From: JAEUJM01 sp041918615
GTDB lineage: Bacteria; Actinomycetota; Acidimicrobiia; Acidimicrobiales; DATDAH01
NCBI GenBank assembly: GCA_041918615.1
Contig: JAYRVH010000046.1
Location: forward strand, 24,780-88,779
Length of the DNA: 64,000 nt
Direction: 5' to 3'
Below the pieces are notes generated by a model that worked only from the letters and a program-made list of their open reading frames with translations, did no database searches and had not been told where the DNA came from. Shown here piece by piece: positions 16,361 through 25,148 of this stretch. Position 1 is the stretch's first letter. Each line of letters starts with the position of its first letter. The position numbers were made by a program, and so were the translations under genes.

Positions 16361-17620
16361 TCATGTTGCGGTCAACGATGCCAGATCCTGCTCGAAACCG
16401 GGATAGCTCGTGCGCACGACACCCCACCCCGCCACCTCGGTTCGGTCGTCTGCGGCGAGACCGGCGATCGCCGCTGCCATGGCGATGCGGTGATCGCCGT
16501 GGGAACGTGCCCGTCCGCCACAGAAGCGATCCCCACCGGCGAGCACCAGCGCGTCGGGCATCGCCTCGACACGAGCCCCCAACGCGCCCAGCTCGGACGT
16601 GATGGTGGCGATGCGATCCGACTCCTTCACCCGCAGCTCGCCCGCCCCGAGGAAGCGGGTGGGCCCGTCGGCCACCGCGGCCGCCACCGCCAGTGCCGGC
16701 ACCTCGTCGACGAGTCCGGGGATCTCGTCGGGCGCGACGTCCGTGCCGACCAGTGCGGCGTGGCGGGCGCGCACGTCGCCGGTCGCAGGGTCGACCTCGA
16801 GGTCGGCACCCATCCGGCGGAGCACGTCGAGGAACCCGTTGCGAGCGGGGCCCAGGTAGACGCCCTCGACCGTGACGTCGCTGCCCGGGACGACACAGGC
16901 CGCGACCAGCCAGAAGGCGGCCTGCGACGGGTCGCCGGGAACGTCGACATCGGCGGCCCGGAGTGACGACGGGCGCAACCGCACGACACCGTCGCCGACA
17001 TCGAGATCAGCCCCGAACAGGGCCAGCATCTCCTCGGTGTGCGCTCTCGTCACGAGCGCCTCTCGCACCACGGTCTCGCCGTCGGCGGTGAGGCCGGCCA
17101 GCAGCACCGCTCCCTTCACCTGTGCACTGGCCACCGGCAGGGCGTAGTCGATGCCGTGCAGCGATCCCCCGGTGACCTGCAGCGGGGGGAACCGACCACC
17201 CTCGCGCCCGTCGACGACGGCACCCATCAGACGGAGCGGCGACGCGACCCGATCCATCGGCCGACGGCGGATCGAGTCGTCGCCATCGAGACGCGTCGTC
17301 CCGTCGATCCCTGCGCACAGGCCCATCAGGAGCCGCAGGCCCGTGCCCGAGTTGCCCACGTCGACGGTGCCCTCGGGCGGTCGCAGAATGCCACCGGTGA
17401 CCCGGACGCCGTCGTCGGTGTGCTCGAGGTGGGCACCCAGCGCCTCGATGGCGGCGCCCGTGTGGCCGACGTCCTCACCGGCCGAGATGCCGCGGATGGT
17501 GGACGTGCCCGCGGCGAGGGCCGAGAGCAGCAGGGCGCGATGGGAGATGGACTTGTCGCCCGGGACCCGAACGCGCCCACGAAGCGGCGAGGGGGCGACC
17601 CGCAGGACCGAGCCGCTCAC
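16361..17620 (-). CDS. aroA: 3-phosphoshikimate 1-carboxyvinyltransferase (EPSP synthase)
   Basis: 419 residues from GTG 17620, placed so that the substrate Lys (PGDKSISHR) is at residue 23, as in the family; upstream codons would run into tyrA spacing. It joins PEP and shikimate-3-phosphate. GNSGTGLRLL, the catalytic Asp region DEIPGLVDEVPAL and KESDR are present. The order aroH-tyrA-aroA makes a shikimate/tyrosine sub-operon between rluB and cmk. Confidence 0.97.
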   Translation of the reverse strand: MSGSVLRVAPSPLRGRVRVPGDKSISHRALLLSALAAGTSTIRGISAGEDVGHTGAAIEALGAHLEHTDDGVRVTGGILRPPEGTVDVGNSGTGLRLLMGLCAGIDGTTRLDGDDSIRRRPMDRVASPLRLMGAVVDGREGGRFPPLQVTGGSLHGIDYALPVASAQVKGAVLLAGLTADGETVVREALVTRAHTEEMLALFGADLDVGDGVVRLRPSSLRAADVDVPGDPSQAAFWLVAACVVPGSDVTVEGVYLGPARNGFLDVLRRMGADLEVDPATGDVRARHAALVGTDVAPDEIPGLVDEVPALAVAAAVADGPTRFLGAGELRVKESDRIATITSELGALGARVEAMPDALVLAGGDRFCGGRARSHGDHRIAMAAAIAGLAADDRTEVAGWGVVRTSYPGFEQDLASLTAT

Positions 17621-17654
17621 CCGTCCCGCTCCCGGCTCCCGCTGGGGTTCGCGC

Positions 17655-18719
17655 TCATGGCTCCTCGAGGCGTCGCTCGGCGACCGCGAAGCCACGCTCG
17701 ATGAGCGCCTCGTGCAGGCGCGTTGCGGCGCCGGACTCGACCAGCAGCAGCAGGACGCCTTTGTCGCCCTCGGCCGAGTGGGCCAGTTCGAGGTCGGCGA
17801 TGCTGATGTCGAGCTCGGTGGCCAGTGTGGTCACCTCGGCCAGTGCTCCCGGGCGGTCGGTCACCGGTACCCGCAACTCGCTCAACTGGTCGGGTCGCGA
17901 GAACCGCACCGGCAGGTTGGCTCGGGCGACCCGTGCGGACTCGAGCGCGCGGAGGAGGCCGTCGCGATCGCCGTTGGCCACCACCGAGCGCATGTCGCCC
18001 AGCGCACCGATCAGCCGGTCGAGGGTGTCGACGATGGCGTCACGGTTCTCGCCGCAGATGTCGGGCCAGATGCCCGGGTGTCCCGCCGCGACCCTCGTCA
18101 TGTCACGGAAGCCACCGGCCGCGAGGCGGAGCAGGGCGCGATGGTCGGCCGACCGCTCGTCGGCGAGGGCCAGGAGCGTGGCCGCCGTGAGGTGCGGCAC
18201 GTGCGAGACCACCGCGACGAGCGAATCGTGACGATCGGGAGGGATGGCCACCACCTCGGCACCGAAGCCCGAGACCACCGAGCGGACCGTGGTGTACGCG
18301 GTCTCGTCCGTGTGGTCGTCGGGCGTGAGCACCCAGACCGCCCCCTCGAAGAGATCGGCGCGCGCCCCCTCGACCCCCTCCTGCTCGGAGCCGGCCATCG
18401 GGTGGCCGCCCACGAAGCGGGCGTCGGCCACCGCCCTGACGATCGGGCCCTTCACGCTGCCGACGTCGGTGACCACGCCGGGCCCGCCTGCCAGTGCTGC
18501 CGACGACAATCCGGCAACCGTTCGCACCGGTGTGGCCACGAACGTGAGCGCGGCTGCCGGGTCGGCGCCGACCTCGTCGAGCGCACCAAGGTCGAGGGCC
18601 AGCCGGGCCCGCGACGCGTCGGCATCCACGCCACTCACGTGCCAACCCTGACGCCGCAGCGCAAGACCGATCGATCCCCCGATGAGCCCGGTGCCGACCA
18701 CCGCGGCGCGCCCGGCCAT
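17655..18719 (-). CDS. tyrA: Prephenate dehydrogenase with C-terminal ACT domain
   Basis: 354 residues from ATG 18719, which places the NAD-binding VVGTGLIGGSIG at residues 7-18. It converts prephenate to 4-hydroxyphenylpyruvate for tyrosine. The dehydrogenase helical domain has GGHPMAGSE and a histidine-rich SHVPHLTAA. Residues about 275-354 form an ACT domain (DRPGALAEVTTLA) that probably gives feedback control by an aromatic amino acid. It starts ten bases after the chorismate mutase stop. Confidence 0.95.
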   Translation of the reverse strand: MAGRAAVVGTGLIGGSIGLALRRQGWHVSGVDADASRARLALDLGALDEVGADPAAALTFVATPVRTVAGLSSAALAGGPGVVTDVGSVKGPIVRAVADARFVGGHPMAGSEQEGVEGARADLFEGAVWVLTPDDHTDETAYTTVRSVVSGFGAEVVAIPPDRHDSLVAVVSHVPHLTAATLLALADERSADHRALLRLAAGGFRDMTRVAAGHPGIWPDICGENRDAIVDTLDRLIGALGDMRSVVANGDRDGLLRALESARVARANLPVRFSRPDQLSELRVPVTDRPGALAEVTTLATELDISIADLELAHSAEGDKGVLLLLVESGAATRLHEALIERGFAVAERRLEEP

Positions 18720-18729
18720 GACGTCGCCG

Positions 18730-19095
18730 TCAGCCGGGAAGGTCGTCGCGGAGCCCGCGAGCGCCTTCGAGGTACACGTGGTGCAGGTCGGCCCGGCTGG
18801 TCCTGCTCTCGAGGTGCACGAGCACCCTGATGCACCTGGGCTCGCCACCTTCGATCGTGAGCTCCTGGGCGCAGAGCAGCGGCACGTCGCCCAACCCGCA
18901 CTTTCGGGCGGCCTCGGCCGGAAACGCCGAATGGATGTCGGCCGTGGCGGTGAAGATCACCGAGATGAGCTGGTCGTGATCGATCGCGTTGCGCTCGAAC
19001 ATGGCCTCGAGCAGGGCGATCACCCGGTCGTGCAGGTGCTCACGGGTGTCCTCGTCGATCGTGGTGGCGCCACGGAGGGCTCGCACGGGAGACAC
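18730..19095 (-). CDS. aroH: Monofunctional chorismate mutase, AroH type
   Basis: 121 residues, the typical size of the B. subtilis-type enzyme (not the helical AroQ fold). RALRGATTID near the start, ISVIFTATADIHSAFPAEAAR and the C-terminal RVLVH segment carry the active-site Arg and Glu residues. It produces prephenate for the adjacent tyrA. TAGGGT at 19104-19109, eight bases before the GTG, could serve as a leaderless internal promoter inside the scp-rluB operon. Confidence 0.93.
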   Translation of the reverse strand: MSPVRALRGATTIDEDTREHLHDRVIALLEAMFERNAIDHDQLISVIFTATADIHSAFPAEAARKCGLGDVPLLCAQELTIEGGEPRCIRVLVHLESRTSRADLHHVYLEGARGLRDDLPG

Positions 19096-19106
19096 GACCG
19101 GGTACC

Positions 19107-19856
19107 CTACCGGCGCTCGTGGGCGGCAGGATCATGCTCGGCGGCGGCCAGCCGCAGCTCGTGGACCTCGGCGCCGGTCAGGGCGCGCCACTCCCCCGGC
19201 GCCAGGTTGCGCTCGGCGAGCGGTCCGATGCGCGTCCGGACCAGGCGCCTCACACGATGGCCCACCGCCTCGCACATGCGCCGAACCTGGCGGTTGCGGC
19301 CTTCGTGGATCGTGATGCGCAGGAGGCGGTCCCCGACCAGCGACACCCGGGCGGGAGCGGTGCGGCCGTCCGGGAGGTCGACACCCTCACGGAGACGTCG
19401 CAGCGCCGCTCTCGGCGGGTTCGAGTCGAGCTCGGCGAGGTACTCCTTGTCGACGCCGAAGGAGGGGTGGGTGAGGCGATGGGTGAGCTCGCCCTCGTTG
19501 GTGAGGATCAGGAGGCCTTCGGTGTCGAGGTCGAGGCGACCGACGGGGTGCACCCTCGGCTCGGCCGGAACCAGGTCGACCACGGTGGGGCGCCCCTGGG
19601 GGTCGTCGGCGGTGGTGACCACCCCGGCGGGCTTGTTGAGCACGTAGTGGACCAGTCCCGGACGCACGCCGACGACGGCTCCGTCGACCACGACCTCGTC
19701 GGCCTCGGGGTCGACCCGGTCGCCGAGGGTCGCGACGACCCCGTTGACGGTCACCCGCTCGTCGGCGATGAGCGCCTCGCAGGCCCGGCGACTGCCGAGG
19801 CCCGCACGCGCCAGTGCCTTCTGCAGCCGCTCCCGGGTGGGCTCAGTGGTCGTCAC
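19107..19856 (-). CDS. rluB: Pseudouridine synthase, RluB/RsuA family
   Basis: 249 residues from GTG 19856. An S4 RNA-binding domain (ERLQKALARAGLGSRRACE) is followed by the synthase domain with the catalytic Asp in GRLDLDTEGLL and by HPSFGVDKEYLA and IHEGRNRQVRRM. It modifies 23S rRNA. The 5' end overlaps scpB by 14 bases, so translation is coupled. The scpA-scpB-rluB order is conserved in many bacteria. Confidence 0.95.
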   Translation of the reverse strand: MTTTEPTRERLQKALARAGLGSRRACEALIADERVTVNGVVATLGDRVDPEADEVVVDGAVVGVRPGLVHYVLNKPAGVVTTADDPQGRPTVVDLVPAEPRVHPVGRLDLDTEGLLILTNEGELTHRLTHPSFGVDKEYLAELDSNPPRAALRRLREGVDLPDGRTAPARVSLVGDRLLRITIHEGRNRQVRRMCEAVGHRVRRLVRTRIGPLAERNLAPGEWRALTGAEVHELRLAAAEHDPAAHERR

Positions 19857-20535
19857 CCGGGGCCACCCCCGGGCCCGGCGGCGGCTCGGGAGTTGGGGGA
19901 ACCCCGCCCTGCTGCACCCCGCCCTGCGGCACCCCGCCCTGCTGCACCCCGCCCTGCGACGTCCCACCGTGCGCCGGCTCCGGGCGAAGCCCCGCCTCGA
20001 GCGCCTCGACGACACGGGCATCGGGGACGAACTCGCCGAGCGGTGGCAGGTCGGCGAGCTCGTAGAGGCCCAGCTTCTCGAGGAAGACGGCGGTGGTGCC
20101 GAAGAGCACGGCCTGGCCGGGACCGGGGTCGCGTGCGGTCTCGGCGATGTAGCCACGTTGTTGGAGCGTGCGCATCACCCCGTCGACGTCGACGCCACGG
20201 ATGGCCGACACCTGGGCACGGGACACGGGCTGCTTGTAGGCCACGATGGCCAGGGTCTCGAGGGCCGCGGCGGAGAGACGGGACGACTGGCCTTCGAGCA
20301 CGAAGCGCTCGACGTAGGCGGCCAGGTCCGGGTGGCTCGAGAAGCGGTACCCGCCGGCCACCCGCACCAGCGCGAAGCCCCGCTCGTCGAGCTCGTAGGC
20401 CGTGGCCAGCTCGGCACACAGCTCGTCCACCCGGTCGGCCGACACCTCGAGCAGTTGGGCGAGCAGGTGGGGCTCGACGGGCTGGTCGGCCACCATCAGG
20501 ATGGCCTCGATCGCGCGCACCGCTTCGCTCGCCAT
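19843..20535 (-). CDS. scpB: Segregation and condensation protein B
   Basis: 230 residues. Two winged helices, with the conserved LSAAALETLAIVAYKQPVSR and IRGVDVDGVMRTL signatures, are followed by a lineage-specific tail. That tail, from about residue 200, is a GGVQQ/GGVPQ repeat and a Pro-rich end. ScpB dimers bind ScpA and the Smc ATPase heads during chromosome segregation. Start ATG 20535 is six bases after the scpA stop. Confidence 0.96.
   Translation of the reverse strand: MASEAVRAIEAILMVADQPVEPHLLAQLLEVSADRVDELCAELATAYELDERGFALVRVAGGYRFSSHPDLAAYVERFVLEGQSSRLSAAALETLAIVAYKQPVSRAQVSAIRGVDVDGVMRTLQQRGYIAETARDPGPGQAVLFGTTAVFLEKLGLYELADLPPLGEFVPDARVVEALEAGLRPEPAHGGTSQGGVQQGGVPQGGVQQGGVPPTPEPPPGPGVAPGDDH
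19901..19960 (-). repeat. Four 15-bp tandem repeats in the scpB tail
   Basis: Four consecutive units of accccgccctgc plus ggc, tgc or gac. They encode a QQGGV/PQGGV pentapeptide repeat on the minus strand, just before the rluB start. Confidence 0.92.
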
Positions 20536-20541
20536 CGCCCG

Positions 20542-21351
20542 TCAGCCCTCGTAGACGTCGACGGCCGCCAGCTCGGCATCGACCTCGCCGACCGCACCCA
20601 CCCGGCCTTCGGTATCGGTGCCGGCGCCGGTCCACAGGATGCGGATCTCGCCGAAGCTCGCCCCCTGGTCGAGGTCGACCCAGCCCAGCTTGAACAGCTC
20701 GAGGATCGCCAGGAAGCGCACCACGACCTCGAGCCGTTCGACCAGCGACCGGGTGAGGGCCTCGAAGGTGATGGCACCGACACGCGGCAGCTCGTCCAAC
20801 AGCTCCTCGACCGCATCGGCCACGCTGATGCGCACCGGCGCCACATGTTCGAGGTCGATCCGGACCTCGGGCCTCGGGGCGACCGCCCGCAGGAAGGCGT
20901 CACGCAGGTCCACCGGCGACACGCCAGCGAGCAGGTCCGGGGCGACCTCGACGAAGCGGTCCTCCAGGCCGGCGGTGCGAGGATGTGAGCGGCCCGCCTC
21001 GGCGGCCATCCGCTGCAGGACGACCGAGGCGTCCTTGAAGGTCTTGCACTCGAGCAGTCGCGCCAGCAGCAGGTCGCGTTCCTCCCACAGGGCCAGCTCG
21101 TCGTCGAGGTCGAGGTCGCTGTCGCCCGGGAGCAGCCGTCTCGACTTGAGCTCGACGAGGGTGGCCGCGATCAACAGGAACTCGGTGGCGATCTCGAGAT
21201 CGAAGGCCTCGAGGCGATCGAGCTCGGCGAGGTAGGCATCGACGATGTCGGTCAGAGCCACCTCGTAGAGGTCGACCTGATCTCGCAGGATGAGGTGCAG
21301 GAGAAGATCGAACGGCCCCTCGTACACCGGGGTCTGGACCGCGTACGTCAT
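20542..21351 (-). CDS. scpA: Segregation and condensation protein A (kleisin)
   Basis: 269 residues. The N-terminal signature YEGPFDLLLHLILRDQVDLYEV and the C-terminal winged helix (VRFLAILELFKLGWVDLDQ) are those of bacterial kleisins, which bridge Smc heads with ScpB. It is the first gene of the long minus-strand operon. TAGAGT nine bases upstream of the ATG may be the -10. Confidence 0.96.
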   Translation of the reverse strand: MTYAVQTPVYEGPFDLLLHLILRDQVDLYEVALTDIVDAYLAELDRLEAFDLEIATEFLLIAATLVELKSRRLLPGDSDLDLDDELALWEERDLLLARLLECKTFKDASVVLQRMAAEAGRSHPRTAGLEDRFVEVAPDLLAGVSPVDLRDAFLRAVAPRPEVRIDLEHVAPVRISVADAVEELLDELPRVGAITFEALTRSLVERLEVVVRFLAILELFKLGWVDLDQGASFGEIRILWTGAGTDTEGRVGAVGEVDAELAAVDVYEG

Positions 21352-21407
21352 CGTGCCCCGACTCTAGAGGCCGCCGAATGCGCTCCGGTGCATCCCCACC
21401 CGGTGCC

Positions 21408-21413
21408 TATCCT
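21408..21413 (+). promoter_or_regulatory. Putative leaderless -10 of trpS
   Basis: TATCCT, eight bases before the ATG at 21422. Confidence 0.45.
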
Positions 21414-21421
21414 CGTCTCCC

Positions 21422-22405
21422 ATGGCTCGCGTGTTCTCCGGCATCAAGCCCACCGGCGACGTCCACCTCGGCAACCTGTTGGGCGCGCTGGTGCACTGGG
21501 TCGACGCCCAGCACCATGCCCAGTGCGTCTACTGCGTTGTCGACCTGCACGCGCTGACGGTCACCCATGACCCCGCCGAGCTGCGCGACACCACGCTCGG
21601 GTTGTCGCAGCTCCTGCTCGCCGTGGGCCTCGACCCCGACCTGTGCACGCTGTTCGTGCAGAGCCACGTCCACGAGCACGCCGAGGGGGCGTGGCTGATG
21701 GAGTGCACCGCCGCCTTCGGCGAGATGCGGCGCATGACGCAGTTCAAGGAGAAGTCCGAGCGGGCGGACTTCGTCTCCACCGGGCTCTTCACCTACCCGG
21801 CGCTCCAGGCCGCCGACATCCTGCTCTACGACACCGACCGGGTGCCCGTCGGCGAGGACCAGCGCCAACACGTCGAGCTCACCCGCGACCTCGCCACCCG
21901 CTTCAACCACCGCTACGGCGACACCTTCGTCGTGCCCGAGGCGACGGTGCCCCCGTCGGGCTCCCGGGTCATGGACCTGCAGGTGCCGACCGACAAGATG
22001 TCGAAGTCGCAGGACTCGCCGCAGGGCACGATCGGCGTGCTCGACGACCCCTCGGCCATCACCAGGAAGATCAAGCGGGCCGTCACCGACACCGAGACCG
22101 AGGTGCGCTTCGACGTCGCCGCCAAGCCCGGGGTGTCCAACCTGCTCTCGATCCTCGGTGCCGCCACGGGCCGGCGCCCCGAGGACGTGGCGACGGGATA
22201 CGCCCAGTACGGGCCGCTGAAGGCGGACACCGCCGAGGCCGTGGTCGAGCTGCTCCGGCCCATCCAGCACCGCTACCACGAGCTTGCCGCCGATCCGGCA
22301 GAGACGGCGGCCCTGCTCGAGAAGGGGGCCGCGAAGGCCCGGGCCGTGTCGGCGGTGGTCCTCGACCGGGCCAAGCGCAACATCGGGCTGCTGCCACGCC
22401 GCTGA
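21422..22405 (+). CDS. trpS: Tryptophanyl-tRNA synthetase
   Basis: 327 residues, normal for bacterial TrpRS. Class I motifs are PTGDVHLGN (HIGH equivalent, about residues 11-19) and KMSKSQ; MTQFKEKSE and VPVGEDQRQHVEL contact the ATP and tryptophan pockets. It charges tRNA-Trp. It is a monocistronic plus-strand gene between two minus-strand operons. Confidence 0.98.
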   Translation: MARVFSGIKPTGDVHLGNLLGALVHWVDAQHHAQCVYCVVDLHALTVTHDPAELRDTTLGLSQLLLAVGLDPDLCTLFVQSHVHEHAEGAWLMECTAAFGEMRRMTQFKEKSERADFVSTGLFTYPALQAADILLYDTDRVPVGEDQRQHVELTRDLATRFNHRYGDTFVVPEATVPPSGSRVMDLQVPTDKMSKSQDSPQGTIGVLDDPSAITRKIKRAVTDTETEVRFDVAAKPGVSNLLSILGAATGRRPEDVATGYAQYGPLKADTAEAVVELLRPIQHRYHELAADPAETAALLEKGAAKARAVSAVVLDRAKRNIGLLPRR

Positions 22406-22409
22406 GTCG

Positions 22410-22428
22410 GTCCGAGCCTCGATCGGAC
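22410..22428. terminator. Possible bidirectional hairpin between trpS and the GNAT gene
   Basis: GTCCGA and TCGGAC form a 6-bp stem with a 7-nt loop in the 47-bp convergent gap. There is no T-tract. Confidence 0.35.
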
Positions 22429-22452
22429 ACCTGTCCTTCGAAGCACGTCGGG

Positions 22453-22977
22453 TCAGGGCTCGACGAGCACCTTCTCGAACCAGTGGTGGGCGTAGGGCTC
22501 GTCGTTGAAGGCCGGGATCTCGCGGTAGCCGGCAGCGCGATACATGACGATGGCCTCGGTGAGCGCCCGGTTGGTGTCGAGGTGGACCGACCGACAGCCG
22601 TGCTCGGCGGCGCGTGCCTCGAGCCCGGCCAGCAGCCGGCGGCCGACACCCAGTCCCCGCGCCTCGGGTGCCACCCAGATGCGCTTCAGCTCGGCCGGCT
22701 CCGTGCCGTGGAACTTCACCGCCCCGCACCCGAGCGGCTCGGCGCGCCGCGATGCCACCAGGAACAGGCCCGCGGGCGGCCGCATCTCGTCGAACGCCGC
22801 CGGCAGGCTGCGGGCCTGGTCGAACCCGGCATCGAAGCGGCGGTCGAGCTCGTCGTAGTACTCGCGCAGGCAGTGCTCCACGTGGGCGTGGGCCGGGTCG
22901 ACCGCCTCGATGACGAGGTCGTCACCGGGCGCGACCAGTGAAGGGCGCGGCCCCACCGGCGACCCGGGCGTCGTCAC
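22453..22977 (-). CDS. GNAT-family N-acetyltransferase
   Basis: 174 residues from GTG 22977. That codon overlaps the TGA of the DUF4031 gene by four bases (GTGA), which supports this start over the long upstream extension. The acetyl-CoA motif A is RIWVAPEARGLGVGRRLLAG (Q/RxxGxG/A type), followed by a YRAAGYREI helix. The acceptor substrate is unknown. Confidence 0.9.
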   Translation of the reverse strand: MTTPGSPVGPRPSLVAPGDDLVIEAVDPAHAHVEHCLREYYDELDRRFDAGFDQARSLPAAFDEMRPPAGLFLVASRRAEPLGCGAVKFHGTEPAELKRIWVAPEARGLGVGRRLLAGLEARAAEHGCRSVHLDTNRALTEAIVMYRAAGYREIPAFNDEPYAHHWFEKVLVEP

Positions 22978-23261
22978 GCCGACCCGTCGCCCGAACGTCG
23001 ACGCCGGCGGGCGGGTCTGCGCAGGCCGGCGTCCCGAAGCCGCCGCACCAGCACACGGGCATCGACCGGCTCGGCGCCCAGTTCGATGGCACGCGCTCGG
23101 TAGTCGGCAGGGATGTCGTAGTGGTCGCCGTGGAAGGCCCGCCTGGGCAGCCCGAGGCGCTGGGCGAAGGCATGCAGCTCGTCGTGGTCCGCGTCGCTCA
23201 CCAGGTGCGCCCATCGACGCTCGTGCCGCGGCCAGATGGCCTGGTCGACCAGGATCGTCAC
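22974..23261 (-). CDS. DUF4031-domain protein
   Basis: 95 residues. TILVDQAIWPRHERRWAHLVSD at the start, LGLPRRAFHGDHYDIP and VDARVLVRRLRDAGLR match the small DUF4031 family of actinobacteria and proteobacteria; function unknown. It overlaps the HD gene upstream (GTGA) and the GNAT gene downstream, forming a three-gene coupled unit. Confidence 0.85.
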   Translation of the reverse strand: MTILVDQAIWPRHERRWAHLVSDADHDELHAFAQRLGLPRRAFHGDHYDIPADYRARAIELGAEPVDARVLVRRLRDAGLRRPARRRRRSGDGSA

Positions 23262-23770
23262 TCGTCGGCGGCGGCGAGCACCTCGCCCACCTCACGCGGG
23301 ATCGTCCATGCCTCGGGAGGATCGTGGTGCTCTCTGGCCCACGCCACCGTGAGCGGATCGCTGCCCGCGAGGCTGAGCATGTCGGCGCCGAGCTGCGGGT
23401 ACTCCGCGTACAGGCCGAGGCGCCGCCACATGCCCCGCGTCTGGGTCCATGCCGCCACGGTCTTCTTTCCGGCCAGCGCGATGGTGACCGTGGCCACCAC
23501 CCTCCCGTAGGTGCGCAGGCCCGAATCGGTCTTGCCGATGTCGTGCAGGAGTGCCGCCGCCATCACGGGGTACGTGGCATCGGCCCCCAGGGCATCCTCG
23601 ACCCGTCGGCCCACGCGCACCGCGTGCCGCTTGTCGGGGTTGGACATGAGCGCCCACAGGTCTCGCTCGGACGCGAGCAGGTGGCTCTCGGCCCAGACGA
23701 CATCGTCATGCCGCGGCGCTCCGGGCCTGAGCGAACCGAAGAAACGCCTTGCCGCGTGAGCGATGTTCAC
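23258..23770 (-). CDS. HD-domain metal-dependent phosphohydrolase-like protein
   Basis: 170 residues from GTG 23770. The H...HD...D arrangement is visible: KRHAVRVGRRV, AALLHDIGKTDSG and AREHHDPPEAW. This is a small HD hydrolase of unknown substrate, coupled to DUF4031. The frame is open up to 23914, but that region overlaps the DksA-like gene. Confidence 0.85.
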   Translation of the reverse strand: MNIAHAARRFFGSLRPGAPRHDDVVWAESHLLASERDLWALMSNPDKRHAVRVGRRVEDALGADATYPVMAAALLHDIGKTDSGLRTYGRVVATVTIALAGKKTVAAWTQTRGMWRRLGLYAEYPQLGADMLSLAGSDPLTVAWAREHHDPPEAWTIPREVGEVLAAADE

Positions 23771-23795
23771 GTCGCCGACCTGCGAGGAGGCAACT

Positions 23796-24125
23796 TCAGG
23801 CGTGCGAGATGCAGAACCGCGTGGCCGGCATGGCCTCGAGGCGTGGGGCCGCGATCGCCTCGCCGCAGGTCTCACACGTCCCGTAGGAGCCGTCATCGAG
23901 CTTGGCGAGCGCACCCTCGACGTCGGCGAGCTGCTCCTTCAACGATCCCGACAGCGCGGCGGCCTCACCCTGCTCCGCGGCCACCTGGCCGGAGTCCGCG
24001 AAGTTCTCGTCGAAGCTCATACTGGCATCGCCGCTGGTGGCGAGCTCGTCGAGCTGGCCCCGGAGGTGGTCGCGCTCGCTCTCGAGCGAGGCACGGACGG
24101 CGGCGGGCACGGGCTCGTTGGGCAC
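23796..24125 (-). CDS. TraR/DksA-type zinc-finger protein
   Basis: 109 residues: an N-terminal helical hairpin (residues 8-75, with an acidic tip around FDENFADSG) and a C-terminal zinc finger starting CETCGEAIAAPRL. The last ligand pair reads CISH, so His replaces the fourth Cys of the classic C4 finger. Members bind RNA polymerase in the secondary channel or act as small regulators. TACCCT at 24132-24137, six bases from the GTG, may be a leaderless promoter overlapping the end of xerD. Confidence 0.88.
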   Translation of the reverse strand: MPNEPVPAAVRASLESERDHLRGQLDELATSGDASMSFDENFADSGQVAAEQGEAAALSGSLKEQLADVEGALAKLDDGSYGTCETCGEAIAAPRLEAMPATRFCISHA

Positions 24126-24128
24126 CGC

Positions 24129-25109
24129 TCAAGGGTACCGAACGCCGGCCTCGGACGCGGCCACCCGACGGGCCGCCACCCGAGCGCGCGGATGTGCCGT
24201 GTCGTACACCTCCCACAGCCGCTCTGTGGACACCCGGGTGTACACCTGGGTGGTGCTGATCGACGCATGGCCCAGCATCTCCTGCACGGACCGGATGTCG
24301 GCGCCGTGGTCGACCATGTGCGTGGCGCACGAGTGGCGCAGCACGTGAGGCGACAGGTCGCCGAGCCCGGCCGTGTCGCCGTGACGCCGGACGATCTTCC
24401 ATGCCGCCTGACGGCTGAGCCGCCCGCCACGACGATTGAGGAACACCGCCTCCTCGTCCCCTCGCCGCGCCCATCGGTCCGGCTCGACCGATGGCCGACC
24501 GCCAGGGCCCAACCAGGCCCGGAGGCTGGCGCGCGCCGGTCGACCGACCGGCACCACCCGTTCCTTCGACCCCTTGCCGAAGGCGCGCAGCAGCGACGAC
24601 TCGAGATCGAGGTCGCCGAGCGAGAGCCCGACCAGCTCGGAGATGCGCAGGCCCGTGCCGTAGAGCACCTCGAGGATGGCCCGGTCGCGGCGCGCCAACG
24701 GCTCGTCGCCCTCCACCGCGTCGAGCAGTGCCCCCACCTGCGCCTCGGACAGGGGTCGCGGGAGGCCGGACGGGACCGACGGCGGGTCGATGTCGGCGGC
24801 CGGATCAGCGGCGGCCATGCCCTCGGCGGCGAGGAAGCGGTGCATGGTGCGGACGGCGACCAGTGCCCGGGCCACCGACGCTATGGCTCGGTCGCCCTCC
24901 CGAAGGGCCGCCACGTACGCGAGCAGGTCGTCGGTGGTCACGCTCTCGAGGCCGAGCCCCTGCCGGTGGAGCCACCCCCAATACGCCCGAAGGTCTCTCC
25001 GGTAGGCCGACAGGGTGTTCGGTGCCCGGCCTCGCTCGACCGCCAGCCAGGTGAGGAACTCCTCGGCCTCGAGCGGGAGCGGCGGAGTCTCGTCGGCAGC
25101 GGCGCCCAT
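24129..25109 (-). CDS. xerD: Tyrosine recombinase XerD
   Basis: 326 residues from ATG 25109. The SAM-like core-binding domain (EEFLTWLAVERGRAPNTLSAYRR cut short here) is followed by a catalytic domain with Arg in YGTGLRISE, HVLRHSCATH (HxxR), LGHASISTT and the nucleophile Tyr in QVYTRV. It resolves chromosome dimers at dif together with a second Xer. The position between NUDIX/pyrG and scpAB matches mycobacterial xerD. It is distinct from the integrase remnant at 5774. Confidence 0.95.
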   Translation of the reverse strand: MGAAADETPPLPLEAEEFLTWLAVERGRAPNTLSAYRRDLRAYWGWLHRQGLGLESVTTDDLLAYVAALREGDRAIASVARALVAVRTMHRFLAAEGMAAADPAADIDPPSVPSGLPRPLSEAQVGALLDAVEGDEPLARRDRAILEVLYGTGLRISELVGLSLGDLDLESSLLRAFGKGSKERVVPVGRPARASLRAWLGPGGRPSVEPDRWARRGDEEAVFLNRRGGRLSRQAAWKIVRRHGDTAGLGDLSPHVLRHSCATHMVDHGADIRSVQEMLGHASISTTQVYTRVSTERLWEVYDTAHPRARVAARRVAASEAGVRYP

Positions 25110-25135
25110 GGCGCGAACCGTAACGCCACCACCTC

Positions 25136-25141
25136 TACCAT
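25136..25141 (+). promoter_or_regulatory. Putative leaderless -10 of the lipoprotein gene
   Basis: TACCAT, seven bases before the ATG at 25149. Confidence 0.5.
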
Positions 25142-25148
25142 CGGGCGG

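Noticed and set aside
23763..25148. Long plus-strand frame leading into the lipoprotein gene
   Set aside because: It is antisense to the DksA-like and xerD genes; the signal peptide at 25149 marks the real start.
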